A DNA stretch of 64,000 nt, from positions 1,984,001-2,048,000 of the forward strand of contig NZ_CP139559.1 in NCBI RefSeq assembly GCF_034263275.1. Direction: 5' to 3'. Position numbers and translations under genes: made by a program. Under the pieces are notes generated by a model. That model saw only the letters and a program-made list of their open reading frames with translations, was not told the DNA's origin and did no database searches. The stretch is from Mucilaginibacter sp. cycad4 (lineage in GTDB: Bacteria; Bacteroidota; Bacteroidia; Sphingobacteriales; Sphingobacteriaceae). Positions 57,101 through 64,000 of this stretch are shown here, in pieces. Within the stretch, counting starts at the first letter, position 1; every line of letters begins with the position of its first letter.

Positions 57101-57348
57101 AAACCAAATACCTGTTGAACGGCGCTTACCTGCGCATCAAAAACGTATCAATTGGTTATACCATCCCGGCTAAATGGACTAAGAAGATCGGCGTGAGCCG
57201 CCTGCGTTTCTACGCCACCGGCGAGAACCTGTATGAGTTTTCGGCCATTAAAAAATATATCGATCCGGAGGCTGTTAACCAGGGGCCAAGCGCCTGGGCA
57301 TATCCTTACCAGCGCAGGTATGCTTTGGGTTTAAACCTGGACTTTTAA
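54139..57348 (+). CDS. SusC-type TonB-dependent receptor (third locus)
   Basis: 1069 residues. Signal peptide ending SSGFAQ, carboxypeptidase-regulatory-like domain (VSDAKTKETLPGVNINVKG), SusC motif NEVVVVGFGT, plug (PLIVIDGIPATS; FTVLRDAASAAIYGARAAFGV in parts) and a full barrel ending in LGLNLDF. Partnered with the susD gene 34 bases downstream. The following phosphoesterases suggest a phosphorylated or phosphodiester-containing substrate; this is inference from context. Confidence 0.95.
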   Translation: MKKKLLWIFLLLFTISSGFAQGITVNGVVSDAKTKETLPGVNINVKGTNLRIATNKNGAYTLTDLKPDAVLVFSFMGYKPVETPLNGRTKIDVSLSDDFANLNEVVVVGFGTKKKINIAGAIDQISGKQLESRPLANVIQGLQGLSPGLNITYPGGAPGTVPTINIRGYTSINGGSPLIVIDGIPATSNDDLLRLTPSDITSFTVLRDAASAAIYGARAAFGVILVTTRQGIAGHNTISYNTYTSWAKPTLLPKPVTDPYIFSRVLETSTDNTPWDYVNYSDEYYRWAKERSDNPSIADTRLNPTDPTKWEYMGSNDWYKYFFNNASSSQSHTLTFSGGATVNNKPLTYYLSADYTKDNGLNKLTDDYWSRYGLRSKVGFSPVSWLKIDNNLSIYQTKRALPNSSITDLYYLMPTDVATNPDGTWANTSAGRLAAKLTDGGNSLQNMFGFQNITSAAALFLNGDLQVNADASFKRELWKTHTDTKKYKIGYGPNDIREEGGTGSVSEGNGYLYNNAFNVYSTYKKTLGDHFFSAMVGFNSEDYSYSTVNAGKDVLISSSLPYLSLTSGTATASGGYSAYATNSVFSRLNYTFKNRYILEATGRYDGSSRFPVSKRWGFFPSASAAWIVSGENFFKPLAPAVSTFKLRSSYGDLGNQNVGDFGYIQSLATGTSGYLIGGAGQNQIITGAPGLNVDPQTYTWERVSTRNFGTDIGLLNDKLSFTFDYYIRDTKGMLTAGQELPGVLGTGVPRQNAADLRTKGWELSISYRDRFELGSKPFNFDAKIFIADSRSKITKFKNDQGLFSNYRVGQDIGEIWGLQNDGLFRSKEEIAALDESAIVPWGALSIVEGWPKYKDLDGNGKIETGLSTKNPKDLKIIGNSTDRYTVGANINMDWRGIDLAVFLQGVLKRDFYPHHYLFWGPYQQPYANVYPWNLNYYRGAADSPEQRAKHSASYIAAGLADANTNSEYPVLQSWLADANYGSGLDIPQTKYLLNGAYLRIKNVSIGYTIPAKWTKKIGVSRLRFYATGENLYEFSAIKKYIDPEAVNQGPSAWAYPYQRRYALGLNLDF

Positions 57349-57382
57349 CCTGATGTTTCATTACATTTCAAATCAAAGTAAA

Positions 57383-59173
57383 ATGAAAAAGTATCTATAT
57401 ATATTAGTTATTGCGGCAGTAAGCACCCTTGCGGCCTGCAAAAAGGGAGGGCTCGACCGTTTTCCCCAAACTTCCATTTCGCCCAATCTTTTTTTTAATA
57501 CCGAGGAGGACCTGGCTTTATACGTAAACGGTTTATTATCCCAACCCGACCGTGGTACCTACCTTAATGATCAGAGCTCCGATAACGTTGCCACCACAGC
57601 AGCCGTTGAAGTAAAAAATATTATGGTTGGAAGCGCCAACTCACAAAACATCACCACCGGATGGAGCTGGACAAGATTGCGCAACATCAATTATTTACTC
57701 GAAAATTATTCAAAGGCCCAGGTTACCCAGACCATTAAAAATCATTATGCAGGTTTGGCCAGGTACTATAGAGCTGAATTTTACCTGGATAAAGTAAAGC
57801 GTTTTTCTGATGTGCCATGGTATTCGGGCACTTTAGACCCTGCGGATAAAGACCTGTATAAAGGCCGTGACCCGCGCAAGCTGGTTGCTGATAGTATTAT
57901 GGCTGACCTGGACTTTGCTTATAAAAACGTAAGGGAAAGTGTACCAACCGGTACGCCGGGTAAATGGGCGGTGGCTACTTTGTACGCCCGCGCTGCGCTG
58001 TATGAAGGCACGTATCGCAAATATCATGACGAATTGGGTTTAAAAGAATCTGCTAATACCTTCCTGCAAACTGCCGCGAGGGTTGCCGGTGAGATTATCG
58101 CCAGCGGTAAATTCACGATTTACAATACAGGAAAGCCAGAGCAGGATTACGCGGCTTTATTTTCGAGCCAGGACCTTACCGGCAACAGCGAAGTGATCCT
58201 GGCCAATATTTTTGATTTAACAAAAGGCAAAGGCCAAAACGTTAACTCAACCGTATTTGGCGATTACGAGCAGGCGCCTGCTAAAGATCTGATTCAGACC
58301 TACCTCATGAAAGACGGAAGCCGTTTTACTGATGTTGCCAATTACGCGCAGATGGGATTTGTTGAGGAATTTAAAAACCGCGATCCGCGCATGTCGCAAA
58401 CTATGGTTTATCCAGGTTGGGTACGGGTTCCTGATGCAACGCCTTATATCCAGCGTTTAAATAAAAATTTTACCGGTTATCACCAGCTAAAAGGCTATGT
58501 AAACAGCACGGATAACAATACACTGAATGGCGTGGATTTCCCGGTATATCGCTATGCGGAAATATTGCTTACTTATGCCGAGGCTTTGGCCGAGTTGGGT
58601 ACTTTAACCCAAAGCCAGTTAGATCAATCGCTTAATTTATTAAGGAGGAGGGCCGGTTTGCCTGATCTTAACCTCGCCGTGGCGAATGCTAATCCCGATC
58701 CGGCTTTGAAATTGCAATACCCGAATGTAACATCCAACATAGGTGTTATCCTCGAGATCAGGCGTGAGCGCAGGGTGGAGTTCGCCTTTGAAAATTTAAG
58801 GTTTGATGATTTGATGCGCTGGAAGGTTGGTAAACTGCTTATTAAAAGCCCTGAAGGTATGTACTTTAAAGGTTTGGGTAAATATGATTTGACCGGAGAT
58901 GGCGTAGATGACATCATTTTGATTGACAGGGCAGCTACCATTCCGGCCGAAGAACAGAAAGAGAAAAACCCGCTCGGCGTAAAACTGGTATACTATCGTG
59001 CCGGAACCATTGGCACCGATGCTACGGTTTACCTGAAAAACGGGAACAGCGGCGGTAACATCGTAACCGAAAATGTTGTAAGGACTTTTGAGGAGCCGAA
59101 ATTTTACTATCGCCCTATCCCGCAGCAGCAGGTTGTATTGAACCCTAATTTGAAACAAATTTTTGGCTGGTAA
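57383..59173 (+). CDS. SusD/RagB-type lipoprotein (third locus)
   Basis: 596 residues from the ATG at 57383, which gives a clean lipoprotein signal with Cys19 (VSTLAACKKGG); an ATG at 57353 would add ten polar residues before it. The RagB/SusD fold is shown by LARYYRAEFYLDKVKRFSDVPWY in parts, EILLTYAEALAEL, LLRRRAGLPD and EIRRERRVEFAFENLRFDDLMRWK in parts. Binds substrate above the SusC channel. Slightly longer than the galactan-locus SusD. Confidence 0.94.
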   Translation: MKKYLYILVIAAVSTLAACKKGGLDRFPQTSISPNLFFNTEEDLALYVNGLLSQPDRGTYLNDQSSDNVATTAAVEVKNIMVGSANSQNITTGWSWTRLRNINYLLENYSKAQVTQTIKNHYAGLARYYRAEFYLDKVKRFSDVPWYSGTLDPADKDLYKGRDPRKLVADSIMADLDFAYKNVRESVPTGTPGKWAVATLYARAALYEGTYRKYHDELGLKESANTFLQTAARVAGEIIASGKFTIYNTGKPEQDYAALFSSQDLTGNSEVILANIFDLTKGKGQNVNSTVFGDYEQAPAKDLIQTYLMKDGSRFTDVANYAQMGFVEEFKNRDPRMSQTMVYPGWVRVPDATPYIQRLNKNFTGYHQLKGYVNSTDNNTLNGVDFPVYRYAEILLTYAEALAELGTLTQSQLDQSLNLLRRRAGLPDLNLAVANANPDPALKLQYPNVTSNIGVILEIRRERRVEFAFENLRFDDLMRWKVGKLLIKSPEGMYFKGLGKYDLTGDGVDDIILIDRAATIPAEEQKEKNPLGVKLVYYRAGTIGTDATVYLKNGNSGGNIVTENVVRTFEEPKFYYRPIPQQQVVLNPNLKQIFGW

Positions 59174-59179
59174 CATCCC

Positions 59180-60100
59180 ATGGAAATAAAAAGAAGAGCA
59201 TTACTAAAGGCCGCTGCAGGCATAGCTGCGGGTGTGGCAGCCACCGGCGCCATGCCCGCCATGGCTTTATCGCCGGCAGAAAAAAGAAGCAAAGGCAAAC
59301 CGGTGTTGACGGTAGCTCATATTACTGACGTTCACATCAGGGCCGGTGATAACGCCCCCGATAGGTTTAAGAACTGCTTAAAGCAGGTCGTCAGCAAATA
59401 CAAGCCCGATTTCTTTTTAAACGGCGGCGACTCGATCAACGATGCCTCGTACGATAATGTAGTGCGGAACCAGGTTACCGAACAATGGGGTATATGGGAT
59501 GACTGCCTGCAATTGTTAAGCAAATATGAAGTATACAGCTGCATAGGCAATCATGACCCCTGGTGGAAAGCCCCGGTAAAAACCGATGAAATGTTCGGAA
59601 AAGATTACGTGGTAAAACGCCTCAAAATCCCGAACCGTTATTACAGCTTCAGCAAAAAGAACTGGCATTTCATTATCCTGGATGGCAATAACAGCAATAT
59701 TTCGCTGGATGCCGAACAGTACGCCTGGCTGCAGCAGGACCTGGAAAAACTACCTGCCGGAACGCCAACCCTGCTAATGTCGCATTATCCCATCCTGGGT
59801 ACCACACAGGTACTGGTGGGCGGCGGCCACTCAGACTGTAAAAAGTTGAAAGACCTGTTTTATAAACATAAAGATAAAGTAAGGATCTGCCTGAGCGGCC
59901 ATAACCACCTGTCGGATCATACGGTTTACAATGATATACTGTACTGCTGTAACGGCGCAATGAGCGGTTTTTGGTGGGGTAAAGGAGATGCCGAATCGGC
60001 CGGTCCGGGCTATTACCTGGAAACTCCGCCGGGATATGCCATCCTGAAACTTTACGCAGATGGCACTGTGGAGAATGAATACTATCCGCACACTTTTTAA
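59180..60100 (+). CDS. Tat-exported calcineurin-like metallophosphoesterase
   Basis: 306 residues. N-terminus [16 protein letters not shown] is a twin-arginine signal. Metal-binding motifs of the calcineurin-like fold are complete: D50-x-H52 (ITDVH), D84 (NGGD), N124-H125 (GNHD), H202 (SHYP) and H241-x-H243 (SGHNH). Such periplasmic enzymes hydrolyse phosphomonoesters or phosphodiesters with a two-metal centre. It begins six bases after susD, placing it in the same operon. Substrate not deducible. Confidence 0.92.
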   Translation: MEIKRRALLKAAAGIAAGVAATGAMPAMALSPAEKRSKGKPVLTVAHITDVHIRAGDNAPDRFKNCLKQVVSKYKPDFFLNGGDSINDASYDNVVRNQVTEQWGIWDDCLQLLSKYEVYSCIGNHDPWWKAPVKTDEMFGKDYVVKRLKIPNRYYSFSKKNWHFIILDGNNSNISLDAEQYAWLQQDLEKLPAGTPTLLMSHYPILGTTQVLVGGGHSDCKKLKDLFYKHKDKVRICLSGHNHLSDHTVYNDILYCCNGAMSGFWWGKGDAESAGPGYYLETPPGYAILKLYADGTVENEYYPHTF

Positions 60101-60111
60101 ATAAAAAAACA

Positions 60112-61350
60112 ATGAGGTTAAAAATAATTATTTGCGTTGCAGCCTGGCTTTCTTTATCGGCAGCAGCCTTAGCCCAAAGGCAAAAAAAGGTGGTTTATGT
60201 TATTGCCGATGGGATCCCCGCCGACGTAATGGAACGTGTGGATCTGCCTAATTTTAAAAAGATTATTGAAGCAGGATCGTACCTGCGTATCCATGTGGGA
60301 GGCGATAAAGGAACTTATAATGAAACGCCAACCATATCGGCAGTAGGTTATAACAGTTTGCTTACTGGTACCTGGGTAAATAAACACAATGTGCCCGATA
60401 ATGATATCACGGCCCCCAACTACAACTACCGCCATATTTTCGGAATTTTTAAAGATCAATACCCCAATAAAAAAACAGCGATCTTTTCCAGCTGGACAGA
60501 TAACCGTACCAAATTACTGGGCGATGGCCTGCCCGCCACAGGCAACTTCAAACCCGATTATGCTTTTGATGGGTATGAACTGGATACCGTTCGGTTTAAG
60601 CATGATAAAAAATCGGATTACATGCACCTGATTGATGAGGAAGTTGTTAAACAGGCAGCTAATACTATCAAAACTAACAGTCCCGACCTGTCATGGGTGT
60701 ACCTCGAGTACACGGACGACATGGGCCACCGGTATGGTGATAGCCCTGAGTTTTATAAAGCAGTTAGTATGCTGGATACGCAGATGGGTAAGATCTGGGA
60801 TGCCATCACTTACCGCCAAAAAAACTTTAAAGAAGATTGGCTGATTGTGATCACAACTGACCATGGCCGGGATGAAAGGACTGGCAAAGGGCACGGCGGT
60901 CAATCCGAAAGGCAACGGTCAACCTGGATGGTTAGCAATTATAAAAACCTAAATATCTACGCGCGGTATTTTGATTTAGGCATAGTAGATATTATGCCAT
61001 CCATTGCCCGCTACCTGGACGTGAAACTGCCTGAAAACGTTGCGCGGGAAATTGACGGCACACCTTTTATGGGCCCTGTATCGGTAACCGCACTTAAAGC
61101 CAACTATGTACAAGATCACCTCGACATTAGCTGGAAAGCACTTGGAAAAACCGGCAAAGCCAAAATTTGGCTGGCTACCACCAATTATTTTAAAACCGGC
61201 GGGGAAGATAATTATCACTTACTGGCAGAGGTTGACCTTGCCCAACAACATTACTTTGCTGATGTGAAAAACTATCCTTCTGCATTTTATAAAATTATTG
61301 TTGAGGCACCGGATAATATTGTGAATAAGTGGGTTGTTTTGAAGAACTAA
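60112..61350 (+). CDS. Secreted NPP-type phosphodiesterase/alkaline phosphatase superfamily enzyme
   Basis: 412 residues with signal peptide (SLSAAALAQ). Alkaline phosphatase superfamily metal site in NPP arrangement: D33 (VIADGIP), Thr nucleophile candidate T74 ([16 protein letters not shown]), D202/H206 ([10 protein letters not shown]), D250-H251 (TTDHGRD) and H261 (GKGHGG). NPP-type enzymes cleave nucleotides, phospholipids or other phosphodiesters. Residues after 340 form a beta domain. Eleven bases after the metallophosphoesterase, last gene of the TetR-linked operon; the two enzymes could act in sequence on a phosphodiester and the released phosphomonoester. Confidence 0.9.
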   Translation: MRLKIIICVAAWLSLSAAALAQRQKKVVYVIADGIPADVMERVDLPNFKKIIEAGSYLRIHVGGDKGTYNETPTISAVGYNSLLTGTWVNKHNVPDNDITAPNYNYRHIFGIFKDQYPNKKTAIFSSWTDNRTKLLGDGLPATGNFKPDYAFDGYELDTVRFKHDKKSDYMHLIDEEVVKQAANTIKTNSPDLSWVYLEYTDDMGHRYGDSPEFYKAVSMLDTQMGKIWDAITYRQKNFKEDWLIVITTDHGRDERTGKGHGGQSERQRSTWMVSNYKNLNIYARYFDLGIVDIMPSIARYLDVKLPENVAREIDGTPFMGPVSVTALKANYVQDHLDISWKALGKTGKAKIWLATTNYFKTGGEDNYHLLAEVDLAQQHYFADVKNYPSAFYKIIVEAPDNIVNKWVVLKN

Positions 61351-61627
61351 GCAGGTTTTTAGTTTGAAAGATTGTCTCAAAAACCTGGAGAGAGCAGGAC
61401 ATGTTAGCTTAGAGATGTTCGCTATTGCGGGGTCATTGATATGCTGCTGTGTTCTGCCTTTGTTAGTTAGGTTGTATTTTCAAGAACATTCAAAATTTCG
61501 GCCTTTTGATCTGTTGACAACAAAATGTTCAATAACCTGGCAAAGGCCTTACGCCGTTGTATGTTCAACCCATGCAACAATCGCGGTTCGGCACAATAAA
61601 GTTCCTTTATAGAAAATAATTAGAACA

Positions 61628-62644
61628 TTAAGAAATCGCGGTTAGCACTTCTCGCCAGCCGGTAAGCTCGGGCAAACCAGGTTTGCGTTTGCCAAATAGC
61701 TGCACAATCATTTCGCCCCCGGCATCAAAAAGCTCAAGGGAGTTGATATCTCCATCGCTTGAAGGTTTAACCACATGCCATACCGAGGTCACAGCATCCA
61801 TACGCAAATGCAGGTTAAATTCGGGATCAAGTACATTAAACCAAACATCCATCTCAACCAAACGGGTAACCGTACCGGTATGGATCTGGATGCAGCCCTG
61901 GTTGCCCGCAAATACCATTATTGGCACTTGTTTTGCCGAGCAGCTTTGCATTACGGTTTTAAAATCACCGGTATTTATTTGCTTTGCAAAACCGGCAGGG
62001 GCAAGCCTTAAGGCCTGTGTGCGGTTAAGGTTAAAACGCTTCAATAAGCCAAAAAACTCGTGGGTATCCTGTAAAGCTGTCCAGGCTTGTTGAAATTCAG
62101 CAACATCAATCTCTTCGTCAGGCAATGAAGGTTTGGCAGGGGCAGGGCTTGGCAATAGGGCAACCGCTTGCTGATCTGCTTTGCGGAAACGAGCGACCAG
62201 TTCCGGATATTTTTCGGTATTGCTTTTATCTGTAAGATATATTTTGTGTATCGCCACACCGTTGCCATCAAAAAATTGGAAGCTTTTAAGGTTGTTGTCC
62301 TCTGCAGCAAAGCCTAATTTCCAATGGCTCATGAATAAGCGGAGATCGATATCAGGGCCTAAAACCAAACCAGCATGCGGGCCGAATGAAACTTTCTCGT
62401 AAATGCCCTTGCGCTCGTGAACGCAATATTCGTTACGGGTGAGGGCCATTACATAACCTAAGGAGGTGATCTCTTTTAGCAGGTCCTCAAATTTATTTTC
62501 AAGAATGGTCACGTTTTCGCCAAGACCGGTCATCAGTAATTCGGCTTCGCTAACGTTAAGTGCGGCAGCTATATCCCTGATCCTTTTCCTGGGATTTTCG
62601 GCTTTGAATGCAAGATATTGTTCTTTTAATGATATGGTTTCCAT
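61628..62644 (-). CDS. hmuS: Hemin-degrading/haem-carrier protein HmuS
   Basis: 338 residues, a normal length for HmuS/HemS/ChuX-S proteins, built of two homologous halves (about 1-165 and 175-338). Recognisable by LGYVMALTRNEYCVHERKGIYE in parts, and VMVFAGNQGCIQIHTGTV-like segment (IMVFAGNQGCIQIHTG), ending with ELFDAGGEMIVQLFGKR. The family binds haem in the cytoplasm and helps release iron. Two bases after hmuV in the same direction, so translation is coupled to the transporter. Confidence 0.93.
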   Translation of the reverse strand: METISLKEQYLAFKAENPRKRIRDIAAALNVSEAELLMTGLGENVTILENKFEDLLKEITSLGYVMALTRNEYCVHERKGIYEKVSFGPHAGLVLGPDIDLRLFMSHWKLGFAAEDNNLKSFQFFDGNGVAIHKIYLTDKSNTEKYPELVARFRKADQQAVALLPSPAPAKPSLPDEEIDVAEFQQAWTALQDTHEFFGLLKRFNLNRTQALRLAPAGFAKQINTGDFKTVMQSCSAKQVPIMVFAGNQGCIQIHTGTVTRLVEMDVWFNVLDPEFNLHLRMDAVTSVWHVVKPSSDGDINSLELFDAGGEMIVQLFGKRKPGLPELTGWREVLTAIS

Positions 62645-62646
62645 AT

Positions 62647-63462
62647 TTAATTGTATAAAGTTCTAACTATAGCTTGTGCCTGGTGTTCGATTACCTTAGG
62701 CATAATGAGTTGTTTAAGTGTGTTGGGATTGGTGAAAACATCGGCCTCGGTTTCAAAAACATCGTAAATGCTTTTGGTATTCAATATCTCGGCAGGGGAG
62801 CCGTGGTACCATTTACGTCCGTTTTTCAGCATCATGATTTGATCGGCATATTGAGCGGCAAGGTTAATATCGTGCAAAATGGCTACTACCATAAAACCTT
62901 TTTTTGCCAGCATGGCAGCCAGCGATAGCGTTTGCTGCTGATACAGGATATCCATGCCTGATACCGGCTCATCCAATAATAATAACGCTTCCGGCGTGTC
63001 CCAGATCTGGGCCAGCACACGCGCCAGGTGAACGCGCTGCTGCTCGCCGCCGGATAACGACAGAAATGAGCGTTCGGCCATGTGCGTTGTGCCGGTGATG
63101 GCCATTACCTCGTCAATAATATCCAGGTCGTGCGTTGCCGGTTTATTACCATAGTGCGGATAGCGGCCCATCTGCACTATCTCCATCGCCAAAAAATCAA
63201 GATTAATAATATTTTGCTGGTTGAGGATAGCACGTTTCAATGCCAGCTCTTTTGCCGAATAATGAATTAAAGGTTTTCCCGACAGGGAGATCGATCCGGT
63301 TGATGGTTTTTTTTCGGCGCTGAGCAAACGCATCAGCGATGATTTTCCAGCCCCGTTGGCGCCCAGGATCACCATAACCTCGCCGGGGTGCACCATAAAC
63401 GATACATCTTTTACCAGGGTGTGTTTCCCGGTTGTATAAGTTACGTTTTCGACTGTAAGCAT
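62647..63462 (-). CDS. hmuV: Haem ABC transporter ATP-binding protein HmuV
   Basis: 271 residues. Walker A GANGAGKS (34-41), Q-loop region NQQN, signature LSGGEQ (136-141), Walker B LLLLDEP (160-166) and switch His197 (ILHDIN). All ABC ATPase motifs are present. It powers haem import through the HmuU permease encoded just before it. Lies one base from hmuU and two from hmuS. Confidence 0.94.
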   Translation of the reverse strand: MLTVENVTYTTGKHTLVKDVSFMVHPGEVMVILGANGAGKSSLMRLLSAEKKPSTGSISLSGKPLIHYSAKELALKRAILNQQNIINLDFLAMEIVQMGRYPHYGNKPATHDLDIIDEVMAITGTTHMAERSFLSLSGGEQQRVHLARVLAQIWDTPEALLLLDEPVSGMDILYQQQTLSLAAMLAKKGFMVVAILHDINLAAQYADQIMMLKNGRKWYHGSPAEILNTKSIYDVFETEADVFTNPNTLKQLIMPKVIEHQAQAIVRTLYN

Positions 63463-63463
63463 C

Positions 63464-64000
63464 TTATCGGGTAATTTTCTTTTTGTCTTTTATTAAAATA
63501 TACAGGAAGACCGGCGTGCCCAGTAAAGCGGTTATCACACCGATAGGCAACTCGACCGGGGCAACCGCTTTGCGGGCTATCATATCGGCCAAAGTGAGGA
63601 TCAGGGCACCCAATAATGCAGATGCCGGCAGTACGCGGCGGTTATCCACCCCAAATATAAGCCTCACCATGTGTGGTACCAGCAAACCAACAAAGCTGAT
63701 AATGCCCGATACAGCTACCGATGCGCCAACTGCCATGGTGGCCAATACTACCACCCATCGTTTAACCCGCCCAACAGGCAAGCCCAATTGCTGCGCCTGT
63801 GTTTCGCCGAGGGCGAAGGCATTAAGCGTTTTGGCCATGGCAGGCAGAAGTATTAATGGAATAAACACAAATGGTACAAGGCATAAAACAATTTGCCATG
63901 TAGCGCCGCTAAGGCTTCCTAACAACCAAAACGTAATATTGCGTAACTGCTGATCATTGGCCATATAAGTAACTAAACCAGTTAAAGCCCCCGCAAGCGC
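63464..64000 (-). CDS. hmuU: Haem ABC transporter permease HmuU, N-terminal part outside window
   Basis: The C-terminal 178 codons of a FecCD-family permease; the frame stays open to base 64000, so the Met at 63964 is internal. Typical blocks: ITFWLLGSLSGATW, the coupling segment FALGETQAQQLGLPVGRVKRW in parts, and GLLVPHMVRLIFGVDNRRVLPASALLGA in parts, ending with GTPVFLYILIKDKKK. It forms the inner-membrane channel for haem, paired with HmuV. Truncated only by the window edge. Confidence 0.93.
   Translation of the reverse strand, partial: ALAGALTGLVTYMANDQQLRNITFWLLGSLSGATWQIVLCLVPFVFIPLILLPAMAKTLNAFALGETQAQQLGLPVGRVKRWVVVLATMAVGASVAVSGIISFVGLLVPHMVRLIFGVDNRRVLPASALLGALILTLADMIARKAVAPVELPIGVITALLGTPVFLYILIKDKKKITR

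Noticed and set aside
61364-61612. 82-codon frame after the phosphodiesterase
   Set aside because: No recognisable family and weak composition; a short 9-bp inverted repeat at 61352-61387 was also seen but is too weak to call a terminator.

Overview
The window reads as a chromosomal segment of a soil- or plant-associated Bacteroidota, probably family Sphingobacteriaceae and Mucilaginibacter-like. This rests on three SusC and two SusD proteins, a hybrid two-component regulator, Bacteroidota-type -7 promoter boxes (TAnnTTTG) and a Bacteroidota-style contractile injection cluster. The genus is an inference from gene content, not a phylogenetic result.

Layout. 1-7.2 kb: end of a polysaccharide utilisation locus with a truncated SusC (leftward), a GH39 enzyme and a GH5-ricin lectin fusion (rightward). 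All three share one directional motif placed 27 nt before a -7 box or -7-like sequence. 7.3-22.5 kb: a beta-1,4-galactan locus. A divergent hybrid two-component regulator faces susC-susD, three GH53 endo-galactanases and a GH2 beta-galactosidase. The GH53 enzymes should cut pectic galactan at the surface or in the periplasm, SusCD import the oligosaccharides, and GH2 release galactose.

22.8-50.8 kb: a complete extracellular contractile injection system (eCIS). One long rightward operon (25.1-46.2 kb) encodes terminator, an unknown protein, a single sheath, three tube-type proteins, a DUF5908 mini-protein, a LysM adaptor, a VgrG-like spike, gp25, a PAAR-like tip, two baseplate J-type proteins, a repeat-containing S74 fibre, an unknown beta-rich protein, a tape measure and an AAA+ ATPase. 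Three leftward genes flanking it carry the eCIS_core (DUF4157) domain and are the likely cargo: one with a second HExxH site and a proline-rich tail, and two paralogs whose C-terminal parts resemble an amidoligase/COOH-NH2 ligase fold. The sheath holds an alanine-rich helical insertion of about 150 residues. A methyltransferase-TPR protein follows.

53.1-61.4 kb: a small membrane protein, a TetR regulator, a perfect 17+17 bp palindrome between TetR and a divergent susC, then susD, a Tat-exported calcineurin-like phosphoesterase and a secreted NPP-type phosphodiesterase. This looks like a TetR-controlled locus for a phosphorylated substrate. 61.6-64 kb: hmuS-hmuV-hmuU (leftward, hmuU cut by the window end), for haem uptake and use.

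No tRNA, rRNA, CRISPR array or intact insertion sequence was seen. Two structured non-coding elements were found: a nested palindrome at 11671-11804, and a hairpin-rich element with 14-bp terminal inverted repeats at 18924-19099.
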